DNA of 64,000 bases, taken from the NCBI RefSeq assembly GCF_014647215.1, contig NZ_BMOT01000009.1, positions 62,001 to 126,000 of the forward strand, written 5' to 3'. Below the pieces are notes generated by a model. The model did not search any database, had not been told where the DNA came from, and saw only the letters and a program-made list of their open reading frames with translations. The translations under genes were made by a program, and so were the position numbers. Below, piece by piece: positions 29,835 through 38,350 of this stretch. The stretch comes from Shewanella aestuarii (GTDB lineage: Bacteria > Pseudomonadota > Gammaproteobacteria > Enterobacterales > Shewanellaceae). Each line of letters opens with the position of its first letter. The stretch's first letter is position 1.

Positions 29835-31220
29835 TTACTCGACAATAACGGCTGTCGTGTGATGGTGTTTAACGGGCTCAGTTATCTTAGTGGCTAAAAT
29901 ATAGCAGGCTAAGCCCATAATGGTATTGGTAATGGGTAGTGCCAGCATCAAGCCTTTTACGCCACCAATGTACGAGCCTAATGCAGCCAAGGGAAGCATT
30001 AACAGCATTAAGCGACACAAATTAATGACTAATGAACTCATAGGGCGGTGATATGCATTTAAGCTGGTGGCAAAAATAATCACAATACCTAAAGGGCCAT
30101 AGGCGGCAGGTAAGGCTATAATATAAAATGTCAGCCAATCAATCACTAGCGGATCATTTGAAAATTGCTCGGCAATTGGGTGGGCAAAAAAGTACATCGG
30201 AATATAAAGTAGGGTTTGAAACACCAACACAAATTTCAGTGATGTTAATAATGCATCCTTGGCTCGCACATGCTGACCCGCACCTAAATTTTGTGCAATA
30301 AACGGCATTAAGCTAGACGATAACGCCATGACGACCAATAACAATACCGACTCTAAACGCATGCCCGCACCAAAAGCGGCAACTCCAGCGTGGTCGATTC
30401 TGGCGAGCATGGCCATTAAAATGCCGTTGGCGATTGGGTTTATCACATTCATTAATGCGGCAGGTCTGGCAATGTGGGCTAAGGCGCGCCAATGGGCTAC
30501 CATACGATCTTTTACCAAACTGGCACTGTGCAGCAGTTTGCGTTTAACAATCAGTAATCGTCCCGCTAATGCCAAGGCGATTATCCAAGACAGCATAGTG
30601 GCAATGGCTGCGCCTTGTACTTCTAACCGTGGAAATGGGCCCAAACCAAAAATCAGTAAAGGGTCTAAAACCAAATTAACAATCGCGGCAAGCATCATAA
30701 TTTTAGCCGGAGAGCGGGTATCGCCCGTGGCCCGTAATGCTTGATTACCTACCATCAACAGTACCAGCGCAGGTGCGCCGCAATACCACCACATCATATA
30801 GTCATAAATGTAAGGCATGCTGTGTTGATTCGCCCCTAAAAGACTAAATAATGGCTCAATCAACACGCCACCTAACACACACAACACAGTAATAATGACA
30901 AATGTCAGCACTAAGGTATCAAATAAAAACAGCTTGGCCTGCTCTGCATTACCAGAGCCTATTAATCGGCCTAAGTTAGTGGATACGCCCGCACCAATAC
31001 CAATACCTATACTGGTAATGACTAAGGTAACAGGAAACGTAAAGCTTACCGCCGCCAAGGCTTCTGTGCCTAACTGACTGATAAAATAGATATCCACTAA
31101 GCTGCCGCCCAGAATGGTGAGAATACCAATCAGGTTAGGGAGGGTCATGTTAAACAGCACACGACCTATTGGCGCGGTAAGCAACCCGTGTTTATCTTTC
31201 ATGGAAGCGTCGATTTGCAT
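29835..31220 (-). CDS. MATE family efflux transporter
   Basis: 461 aa, inner membrane, 12 predicted segments in two six-helix halves. The N-terminal half starts APIGRVLFNMTLPNLIGILTILGGSLVDIYFISQLGTEALAAVSF (about 16-60), a typical MatE opening; GNQALRATGDTRSPAKIMM (about 158-176) is the conserved loop. The second half begins near HIARPAALMNVINPIANG (about 248). Members extrude cationic drugs and toxins with Na+ or H+. The start could be ATG 31220 or 31202; neither has a strong ribosome site. In E. coli the corresponding interval between fxsA and groES holds yjeH (an APC carrier), so a MATE gene here is a replacement. Confidence 0.9.
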   Translation of the reverse strand: MQIDASMKDKHGLLTAPIGRVLFNMTLPNLIGILTILGGSLVDIYFISQLGTEALAAVSFTFPVTLVITSIGIGIGAGVSTNLGRLIGSGNAEQAKLFLFDTLVLTFVIITVLCVLGGVLIEPLFSLLGANQHSMPYIYDYMMWWYCGAPALVLLMVGNQALRATGDTRSPAKIMMLAAIVNLVLDPLLIFGLGPFPRLEVQGAAIATMLSWIIALALAGRLLIVKRKLLHSASLVKDRMVAHWRALAHIARPAALMNVINPIANGILMAMLARIDHAGVAAFGAGMRLESVLLLVVMALSSSLMPFIAQNLGAGQHVRAKDALLTSLKFVLVFQTLLYIPMYFFAHPIAEQFSNDPLVIDWLTFYIIALPAAYGPLGIVIIFATSLNAYHRPMSSLVINLCRLMLLMLPLAALGSYIGGVKGLMLALPITNTIMGLACYILATKITEPVKHHHTTAVIVE

Positions 31221-31300
31221 TATTCAGGAGGCGAATTCTATCAGGCTTTAGGTCGGTTTAATAAAATAGACATAAAAATTCTGTAGTTTTTTATCATTTG

Positions 31301-31332
31301 CCCTTGGAAGTGTGATGTGTCACCCCCATATA
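31301..31332 (+). promoter_or_regulatory. Sigma-32 (RpoH) heat-shock promoter of groESL
   Basis: The -35 element is CTTGGAA (31303-31309; consensus CTTGAAA). The -10 element CCCCATAT (31324-31331) fits the RpoH consensus CCCCATNT exactly, with a 14-bp spacer. The start codon of groES is 79 bp further, preceded by an AGGAG site. Confidence 0.88.
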
Positions 31333-31409
31333 ACTTCCATCAAAGGTAAAAGCCTTTTCCATAAAACCGCCTCGATTTTTGGGCATCAAATCATTAGGAG
31401 AGTTCATAG

Positions 31410-31700
31410 ATGAATATTCGTCCATTACATGACCGAGTTATTGTTAAGCGTTTAGAAGTTGAATCTACTTCAGCGGGTGGCATCGTACTTACAGGCAGTG
31501 CAGCTGAAAAATCAACTCGTGGCGAAATTCTTGCAGTAGGCAACGGTCGCATTTTAGAAAATGGCACAGTTAAACCACTTGACGTAAAAGTGGGTGATGT
31601 TGTGATCTTCAACGAAGGTTATGGCGTTAAAAAAGAGAAAATTGACGGTGAAGAAGTATTAATCCTGTCAGAAGCTGACCTGATGGCTGTTGTAGGCTAA
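31410..31700 (+). CDS. groES: Co-chaperonin GroES
   Basis: 96 aa. [44 protein letters not shown] contains the mobile loop that docks on GroEL (about 17-32). The seven-subunit lid closes the GroEL cage with ATP. ATG 31410 has AGGAG 13-17 bases upstream. First gene of groESL; groEL follows by 57 bp. Heat-shock control is indicated by the sigma-32 promoter above. Confidence 0.98.
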   Translation: MNIRPLHDRVIVKRLEVESTSAGGIVLTGSAAEKSTRGEILAVGNGRILENGTVKPLDVKVGDVVIFNEGYGVKKEKIDGEEVLILSEADLMAVVG

Positions 31701-31730
31701 GCCTCCGGTATCATTAGACTGTCCACTTAA

Positions 31731-33395
<1,665 letters not shown>

Positions 33396-33396
33396 T

Positions 33397-33502
33397 CTAA
33401 CTGGTCTAAATCGGTGATAACTGCGTTGCTTCACCACTCGTTTATGAAAAGCTAAACGTCGTGGTAAAGCGCCTTGTTCTAACCCGATTTATCCTGCGTT
33501 AG
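33397..33502. repeat. About 106-bp imperfect inverted repeat after groEL
   Basis: The stretch can fold back on itself. CTAAC (33397-33401) pairs with GTTAG (33498-33502), TAAATCGG (33407-33414) with CCGATTTA (33484-33491), ACCAC (33433-33437) with GTGGT (33461-33465), and CGTTTA (33439-33444) with TAAACG (33453-33458), with an 8-nt loop and bulges between. The right half recurs near 34539-34561. It resembles a small non-autonomous interspersed element; no coding capacity was seen. Confidence 0.6.
33450..33472 (+). repeat. Outer direct repeat flanking parDE, left copy
   Basis: A 23-bp segment that begins AGCTAAACGTCG and ends GTAAAGCGC. It matches 34539-34561 at 22 of 23 positions (C/T difference at position 8). 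It also forms part of the inverted repeat after groEL. Confidence 0.8.
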
Positions 33503-33560
33503 ATACTTATGTTGGTCTCTAGCCTAAAAGCTTAGAACCGAACTTCTTGTAAAAGAAATT

Positions 33561-33596
33561 GAAAGCCCCGATACCTAACGGTATCGGGGCTTTCTG
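33561..33596 (+). terminator. Rho-independent terminator downstream of groEL
   Basis: Perfect 15-bp arms, GAAAGCCCCGATACC (33561-33575) and GGTATCGGGGCTTTC (33580-33594), loop TAAC. It lies 165 bp after the groEL stop, beyond the long inverted repeat. The stem core AAAGCCCCGATAC is identical to that of the terminator at 36603-36635. Confidence 0.85.
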
Positions 33597-33614
33597 TTGG
33601 ATGGCTTTTGTATT

Positions 33615-33626
33615 AGTTTACTCTGA
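33615..33626 (+). repeat. Inner direct repeat flanking parDE, left copy
   Basis: AGTTTACTCTGA, 12 bp, lies upstream of the parD promoter region and is identical to 34390-34401 downstream of parE. Confidence 0.75.
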
Positions 33627-33653
33627 TCATTTACCTCCGCACTTGAATCATGC

Positions 33654-33675
33654 GTATATTATGCACATAATATAC
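33654..33675. promoter_or_regulatory. Palindromic probable ParD operator over the parDE promoter
   Basis: Perfect 10-bp arms, GTATATTATG (33654-33663) and CATAATATAC (33666-33675), around a 2-bp centre. It sits 25 bp upstream of the parD ATG at 33701 and contains AT-rich -10-like hexamers (TATATT, TATAAT-like). ParD ribbon-helix-helix antitoxins autoregulate by binding such sites; assignment here is by position and symmetry. Confidence 0.7.
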
Positions 33676-33700
33676 TCATTAAATGATTGGAGTCTTAATA

Positions 33701-33982
33701 ATGAATATTACATTAGGTAAAGAGTTCGAAAGAAGGATCACAGAGAAAGTATCTGAAGGCTTATATACCTCCGCTAGTGAAGTGATACGCGATGGTCTGA
33801 GACTGCTATTTGAGAAAGACCTTGCTAAAAATCAACAGCTTGAAGTGTTACGTGAAGAGGTCGCTAAAGGCTTCGAACAGCTAGCCGCTGGTGAGCTGTC
33901 AAAGCATAGTGTTATGGATATTTTTGAACAAGCTTCACACTCTGTTGAGAGAAAATCTATTGGTAAGGCTGACAATGCCTAG
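33701..33982 (+). CDS. parD: ParD-type ribbon-helix-helix antitoxin
   Basis: 93 aa. Start taken at ATG 33701 (MNITLGKEFERRITEKVSEGLYTSASEVIRDGLRLLFEKD), because GGAG lies just ahead at about 33690 and the ribbon-helix-helix domain of the ParD (CC2985) family begins there; the frame could extend six codons upstream. Residues 1-45 form the DNA-binding domain; the rest is a charged toxin-binding tail with EQLAAGELSKHSV. It should neutralise ParE and repress its own operon through the upstream palindrome. The stop overlaps the parE start by 8 bp. Type II toxin-antitoxin pair; assignment is by sequence and gene order. Confidence 0.92.
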   Translation: MNITLGKEFERRITEKVSEGLYTSASEVIRDGLRLLFEKDLAKNQQLEVLREEVAKGFEQLAAGELSKHSVMDIFEQASHSVERKSIGKADNA

Positions 33983-34265
33983 CTATAGGTTATCCCCTTT
34001 AGCCGAAGAAGACTTATTCAAAATCATTTCATCCACAATTGAATCTTGGGGAAATGCGCAGGCAAAGATCTATGCTCAAAGCATAGATGCCGCCTTATTA
34101 AAACTAGCTCAATATCCTGATTTTGGTAGAGAAAGAAGTGATGTTTATGATGGTGCTAAAAGCTTTCCTGTTGAGAAGCACATTGTCTTTTATCAAATCA
34201 GTGATAACGGTATTCATGTCGCTCGTATTTTGCATCAACGCATGGATCCCTCAAAACATTTTTAA
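33975..34265 (+). CDS. parE: ParE-type toxin (RelE/ParE superfamily)
   Basis: 96 aa from ATG 33975 (MPSYRLSPLAEEDLFKIISSTIESWG); the longer frame to 33891 runs inside parD in another frame and is rejected. The family pattern is visible: LSPLAEEDLFKI (helix 1), QAKIYAQSIDAALLKLAQYPDFGRERSDV, KSFPVEKHIVFYQISDNGIHVARILHQRMDPSKHF, with the typical Arg and His in the C-terminal strands. ParE toxins poison DNA gyrase. The start overlaps parD by 8 bp, so translation is coupled. Full length, with no sign of inactivation. Confidence 0.92.
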   Translation: MPSYRLSPLAEEDLFKIISSTIESWGNAQAKIYAQSIDAALLKLAQYPDFGRERSDVYDGAKSFPVEKHIVFYQISDNGIHVARILHQRMDPSKHF

Positions 34266-34389
34266 TGATATTTGAGTAAGGTTAATTACTCAAAATGAAA
34301 CCAGTTAACAGGTTAAAAGCTTAGAGCTGAATATTGGCAGCACCAATAGTTAATGGCATGTGAGCTTTTTTGTTGAAGGGCTTATAGTA

Positions 34390-34401
34390 AGTTTACTCTG
34401 A
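34390..34401 (+). repeat. Inner direct repeat flanking parDE, right copy
   Basis: AGTTTACTCTGA identical to 33615-33626. Here it continues with CCCTGA, giving a sequence that resembles the TTTACTCTGACCCT-type short repeats common between genes in this group; that comparison is from memory. Confidence 0.75.
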
Positions 34402-34538
34402 CCCTGAGGGATCAAATATTGAGTGATGCCACTTCAACCATATGATTGTCATCAAATGTAATGGTTTTGAACTATCGATAAAAAAGTTAACTTCCAGCGT
34501 ACTCTATAGCTCACTTGTTTGAGTTATTGAAGTGTGAA

Positions 34539-34561
34539 AGCTAAATGTCGTGGTAAAGCGC
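34539..34561 (+). repeat. Outer direct repeat flanking parDE, right copy
   Basis: 23 bp, beginning AGCTAAATGTCG and ending GTAAAGCGC; 22 of 23 bases match 33450-33472. The left arm of the inverted repeat found after groEL is missing here, so this is a half copy. Confidence 0.8.
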
Positions 34562-34623
34562 TGTTGAACGGAGATGATTTGACTTCCTTAATGGAATTCC
34601 CAAAATAAACTCTGAAATAATCA

Positions 34624-35064
34624 ATGCATATAAGATTGATGCAGAGCAGTAGGAAAGTAGTTCAAGCGTTAAAGTGTGTGGGCATTTTTTGTTTTATTGT
34701 GAGCTTTTTTCCACTGATGTGTGTGAGTATTTTTTCTTTTGAGCAAGACATTATTTTATTGATGGTCGCTGTGCTGCTTTTTATGATTGCCGTTGGCTTA
34801 TTCATTATTTTGCCAGTGTCAGCAAAATATGATGCCTATAGCAATGTCTTAAAAGAAGCCGTTAAAGAGACAGAAACAAGCAGGCGTGCTAAACGCGCCG
34901 AGAAGTTGGCTGAATTTTATTGGCCCTTGTTAACCGCTATCTATCTTGGTTGGAGCTTTTGGACAATGGCTTGGGGTACCACTTGGATTGTTTGGCCTGT
35001 TGGGGCTGTGCTGTTTGGCGCATTAGTGGGGTTGATGGAATTACTTCATAAAGACACCCCCTAA
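34624..35064 (+). CDS. Hypothetical four-helix membrane protein
   Basis: 146 aa, not recognised. Two hydrophobic segments lie at about 17-37 and 43-65. A charged stretch (KYDAYSNVLKEAVKETETSRRAKRAEKLAEFY, about 68-99) follows, likely cytoplasmic and helical. Two more segments lie at about 98-118 and 119-139 with WSFWTMAWGTTWIVWPVGAVLFGALVGLME. The last part resembles the WIVWPVGAVLFGA-type membrane endings of some small regulatory membrane proteins, but no named family can be given. ATG 34624 has no clear ribosome site; ATG 34639 is an alternative start. It lies in the accessory patch between parDE and the C4-dicarboxylate carrier and may be transcribed alone. Confidence 0.65.
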   Translation: MHIRLMQSSRKVVQALKCVGIFCFIVSFFPLMCVSIFSFEQDIILLMVAVLLFMIAVGLFIILPVSAKYDAYSNVLKEAVKETETSRRAKRAEKLAEFYWPLLTAIYLGWSFWTMAWGTTWIVWPVGAVLFGALVGLMELLHKDTP

Positions 35065-35216
35065 TGTGAGGTATGTGAAATCAGTAACCAATGTTACCTG
35101 CTCAAGTTAACAATTACGGTTTTTTGTACTGTTAATTGATATTTTATTGATTTAATCATCCATTATTTATCCAGGCTTTGCAGTAAAGTGCGCCGCAATG
35201 AAGGCTTGGAGGATTT

Positions 35217-36518
35217 ATGGTAACAATTGAGTTAGTGGTGGTGTTGGCAGCCATTTTTATCGGCGCACGAATTGGCGGCATTGGGATTGGCTTTGCGGGC
35301 GGCTGTGGTGTGTTGGTGTTAACACTTGGCTTAGGGATGAAACCAGGCACCATTCCTATTGATGTGATTCTGATCATCATGTCTGTTATCGCGGCAATTG
35401 CGGCCATGCAAGTGGCTGGTGGCTTGCAGTTTTTGGTCAATATCGCAGAGCGTGTTTTGCGTAAAAACCCAAAGCAGGTGACTTTTTTAGCCCCCATTGT
35501 CACTTATACCATGACGCTATTTGCGGGTACGGGCCACACTGCGTTTTCTACCTTACCTGTGATTGCTGAGGTAGCCAAAGAGCAGGGTATTCGTCCCTCA
35601 CGCCCATTAAGTATTGCGGTTGTTGCCTCACAAATTGCGATTACGGCGTCACCTATTTCAGCTGCCGTGGTGCTGATGAGCGGTATGCTTGAAAGCAAAG
35701 GCGTGGGCTATATTAGTTTATTGATGATCTGTATCCCCTCCACTTTTCTGGCTTGTATGATTGGTGCTTTTGTTGCCCAATTTATGGGCAAAGAGTTGCA
35801 AGATGACCCTATTTATCAAGACCGTTTAGCGCACGGGTTAGTGAGTAAGCGCGATAGCACTAACATTGAGTTACCCGCTGGAGCCAAGCGCTCGGTGATG
35901 GTGTTTTTGGTGGCTATCGTGGCGGTGGTGTTTTATGCAACCGCGATTAGTGATGCTGTCGGCCTGATTGATAATCCAACATTGCCACGTAATGAAGCCA
36001 TTATGGTGTTTATGCTAACCGCAGCCACGGCGATAACCTTGTTTTGCAAAGTCGATTCAGCCGAGGTACTTAATGCGGCCACGTTTAAGTCGGGCATGAG
36101 TGCCTGTATTTGTGTCTTGGGCGTAGCCTGGCTAGGCGACACTTTTGTTGCAGGGCATATAGACGAAATTAAAGCGTTATCGGGTGGTTTGTTAGAAGAG
36201 CACTCGTGGATGTTGGCGATTATTTTGTTTTTAGCGAGCATGTTGCTGTATTCACAAGCCGCAACCACTGCGGCGCTAATGCCATCGGCCTTTATGCTTG
36301 GGGTAAGCCCTGAGGCGGCTATTGCATCTTTTGCTGCGGTCAGTGCCTTATTTGTATTGCCCACTTACCCCACCTTGCTTGCGGCAGTTGAAATGGATGA
36401 CACAGGATCAACCCGTATTGGCCAGTGGGTATTTAATCATCCTTTTGTGGTGCCTGGTGTGGTGTCTATTGTGAGTTCGGTGATTATTGGATTTGTGTTC
36501 GCTGAGATTATTTTGTAG
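35217..36518 (+). CDS. dcuA: Anaerobic C4-dicarboxylate transporter, DcuA type
   Basis: 433 aa, exactly the length of E. coli DcuA. About ten membrane segments. It resembles DcuA more than DcuB in GARIGGIGIGFAGG, PGTIPIDVILIIMSVIAAIAAMQVAGGL, ITASPISAAVV and KVDSAEVLNAATFKSGMSACICVLGVAWLGDTFV. It exchanges or takes up fumarate, malate, aspartate and succinate, mainly under anaerobic growth. RBS GGAGG is a few bases before ATG 35217. No FNR-type site with correct spacing was found upstream. It is closed by a terminator. The E. coli neighbour aspA is not here. Confidence 0.93.
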   Translation: MVTIELVVVLAAIFIGARIGGIGIGFAGGCGVLVLTLGLGMKPGTIPIDVILIIMSVIAAIAAMQVAGGLQFLVNIAERVLRKNPKQVTFLAPIVTYTMTLFAGTGHTAFSTLPVIAEVAKEQGIRPSRPLSIAVVASQIAITASPISAAVVLMSGMLESKGVGYISLLMICIPSTFLACMIGAFVAQFMGKELQDDPIYQDRLAHGLVSKRDSTNIELPAGAKRSVMVFLVAIVAVVFYATAISDAVGLIDNPTLPRNEAIMVFMLTAATAITLFCKVDSAEVLNAATFKSGMSACICVLGVAWLGDTFVAGHIDEIKALSGGLLEEHSWMLAIILFLASMLLYSQAATTAALMPSAFMLGVSPEAAIASFAAVSALFVLPTYPTLLAAVEMDDTGSTRIGQWVFNHPFVVPGVVSIVSSVIIGFVFAEIIL

Positions 36519-36602
36519 GTATTCAATTTTAGCTGCGACGTTTTTATGTCACCACAATGCTGAATGCTATGCAGCTTAGAGGGTATTAGCTTATAAATGA
36601 CT

Positions 36603-36640
36603 AAAGCCCCGATACTTAATGGGTATCGGGGCTTTTAGTT
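36603..36640 (+). terminator. Rho-independent terminator downstream of dcuA
   Basis: Perfect 13-bp arms, AAAGCCCCGATAC (36603-36615) and GTATCGGGGCTTT (36623-36635), followed by TAGTTTTTT. Its stem is identical to that of the groEL terminator at 33561. It is 84 bp after the dcuA stop and 31 bp before the end of the convergent next gene, so it may serve both. Confidence 0.85.
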
Positions 36641-36670
36641 TTTTGAGTCTTTTAAAGGTTTATAGCACTG

Positions 36671-37162
36671 TTACTTTGTACGGCTAATTTTATCTAAATA
36701 GCCCATAGCGAATGCAGATAACACAAAGGTGATATGAATAAGTAGATACCACATGATTTTATCATTATCGATATTTTCGGCATTCATAAACACTTTAAGT
36801 AAGTGAATAGACGATATGGCGACAATAGATGCAGCCACTTTGTTTTTCAGTGAGCCAGAATCCATTTTGCCAAGCCAGCCGAGTTTTTCACTGTCTTCAC
36901 CTACATCAAGCTGTGAGACGAAGTTTTCGTAACCTGAAAACATCACCATAACCAGTAAACCACCGACCAAAGTGATATCGATCAGTGAGAGTGTAATGAG
37001 GATTAAGTCGACTTCTTTTATCTCGAAAATAATCGGTAGGATATGAAAAATTTCTTGAAAAAACTTTATGCCTAAGGCGAATAAAACCAGACTTAAGCCT
37101 AAATAAATAGGTGCCATGATCCAGCGTGATGCATACATCAACTTCTCAAACATTTTTTCCAT
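36671..37162 (-). CDS. yqhA: UPF0114 family membrane protein (YqhA-like)
   Basis: 163 aa from ATG 37162, where [25 protein letters not shown] aligns residue for residue with the start of E. coli YqhA; the frame extends 13 codons further. The family blocks [71 protein letters not shown] and [15 protein letters not shown] are all present. Four membrane segments. The function is unknown; it is sometimes described as an uncharacterised inner-membrane protein. It is transcribed towards dcuA. Confidence 0.93.
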   Translation of the reverse strand: MEKMFEKLMYASRWIMAPIYLGLSLVLFALGIKFFQEIFHILPIIFEIKEVDLILITLSLIDITLVGGLLVMVMFSGYENFVSQLDVGEDSEKLGWLGKMDSGSLKNKVAASIVAISSIHLLKVFMNAENIDNDKIMWYLLIHITFVLSAFAMGYLDKISRTK

Positions 37163-37608
37163 AAAAAACTGACCCTTTAAATAAAATTCACTAGAAATCA
37201 TCTAAGCTACTTATGATAAAGCCATAAGCGGATGAACTTTAACTGTGCTAAGGCGCAGTAGCAAGCTTGAAGGCATTTCTTTGGTGTGTTTTGTGTCAGT
37301 GAAAGCAATTTATTCAACATAGGCTTGTTATGAGTAATAAAAAGTCATAACATGATAATAGAATTGTGCGCAATTTAATTGCTATCTATTTAATTGCATG
37401 TTGTTTAATTATTGTCATTACCTATCGCTACACTGCCGTATATGTCTGTTGATGAGTTTTATTCGCAATATGTTGCCAAAGGTGACTGAGTTGAGCCATG
37501 GATACAAAATGGCAGTGCCACTGAAAACGTTAGCCCATAACTGCAGTCACCTGCAGTGAGTTAGGGCTAGAATGAGTTTGAACGAATAACCGTTCATAAA
37601 GGAATAAT
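37163..37608. other. Gene-free divergent region between the UPF0114 gene and the P460-like gene
   Basis: 446 bp, AT-rich, with no supported gene. It must hold the promoters of the two divergent genes. The clearest structure is a run of three 15-bp-spaced repeats at 37374-37418 (separate entry). A GAATAAC/GTTCATA segment with AAGGAA is just upstream of ATG 37609. Confidence 0.6.
37374..37418. repeat. Three direct repeats with 15-bp period
   Basis: TTTAATTGC at 37374-37382 and at 37389-37397, then TTTAATTAT at 37404-37412. Start-to-start spacing is exactly 15 bp twice. It lies about 200 bp upstream of the P460-like gene and could be a multi-site regulator target. Confidence 0.7.
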
Positions 37609-38238
37609 ATGAAAACCGTATTAGTCGTTGTGCAAAGTGCACTGATGATATGTATGACTTTGATTAGCTGTGTAACTTATGCAGCTTCTTCTAAATCAGA
37701 AGTCGTTGTTAAGGTTGATGAAACCAGTTTTAGCTGTATCCGCCAAATGACACCAGTGCGCCATTTTTATGTTGATAATGTGCTGGGCAATATTGATGCG
37801 ACGTTGGCTGCAGCCAATGCCCCCGATGGCGCGATTTATCCAACAGGTTCAGTGGTGCAGTTGGTACCGACTGAAGTGATGGTTAAGCGTGAACCTGGCA
37901 CTTCTCCTGTTACTGGCGACTGGGAGTTTTTTGAATTAGAAGTTGATGAGGCAGGGACGAAAATTGCTAAACGTGGATTTATAGATGTGAATAATCGCTT
38001 TGGTGGTAATTGTTTTGCTTGCCATTTACCTGCGAAAGAAAAGTGGGACTTTATTTGCGAGTCGGGGCATGGCTGTGAACCTATTCCTATTGATCACAAA
38101 ATGACTGGTGCGTTGCAGCGTTCAGATCCTCGTTGTGGTGAGACCGCTTTAGAATCGGGTGACACTATGGCACTTTTCAAGCTGAAAATGATGGTTAGCT
38201 TAGGTGCCACCAAAAAATGGTTTGAAGATTTGTTTTGA
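37609..38238 (+). CDS. Exported monoheme c-type protein, cytochrome P460-like
   Basis: 209 aa. The signal peptide at residues 1-25 ends near TYA-ASS. A single CFACH heme-binding motif lies at C135-H139. The preceding part, with GAIYPTGSVVQLVPTEVMVKREPGTSPVTGDWEFFELEV, resembles the beta-sheet fold of cytochrome P460/cytochrome c'-beta proteins, where the sequence motif GDWEFF precedes the CxxCH. Extra Cys residues follow (FICESGHGC and PRCGE). Members oxidise hydroxylamine or bind NO, but many have no known role, so function is open. The start has AAGGAA about 9 bases upstream. The next gene follows by 112 bp on the same strand, possibly co-transcribed. Confidence 0.7.
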   Translation: MKTVLVVVQSALMICMTLISCVTYAASSKSEVVVKVDETSFSCIRQMTPVRHFYVDNVLGNIDATLAAANAPDGAIYPTGSVVQLVPTEVMVKREPGTSPVTGDWEFFELEVDEAGTKIAKRGFIDVNNRFGGNCFACHLPAKEKWDFICESGHGCEPIPIDHKMTGALQRSDPRCGETALESGDTMALFKLKMMVSLGATKKWFEDLF

Positions 38239-38350
38239 TAAACTAGGGTCTTTAGTGGCGAGCTTGATAATCTTTTAATCTTTGTCTCAGGTTAGTTTAT
38301 TACACTGTATTGATGAGGATAAATTTTAAGCGTAACAGAGAGCTCAAATA

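Larger units (their letters stand above)
34266..34623. other. Gene-free stretch downstream of parE holding the right-hand repeats
   Basis: 358 bp with no supported gene. It holds the right copies of the inner (34390-34401) and outer (34539-34561) repeats. Shortly after the inner copy, CCCTGAGGG is a short palindrome. No terminator with a U-run was found after parE. Confidence 0.6.

Noticed and set aside
33891..33974. Longer start for the ParE gene
   Set aside because: The extra 28 codons run within parD in another frame and lack a ribosome site, while ATG 33975 gives the standard ParE N-terminus.
35100..35216. FNR-like site (TTGATTTAATCA) upstream of dcuA
   Set aside because: The half-sites have one base too few between them for a standard FNR box, and no other copy supports it. 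Anaerobic control is plausible but not shown.
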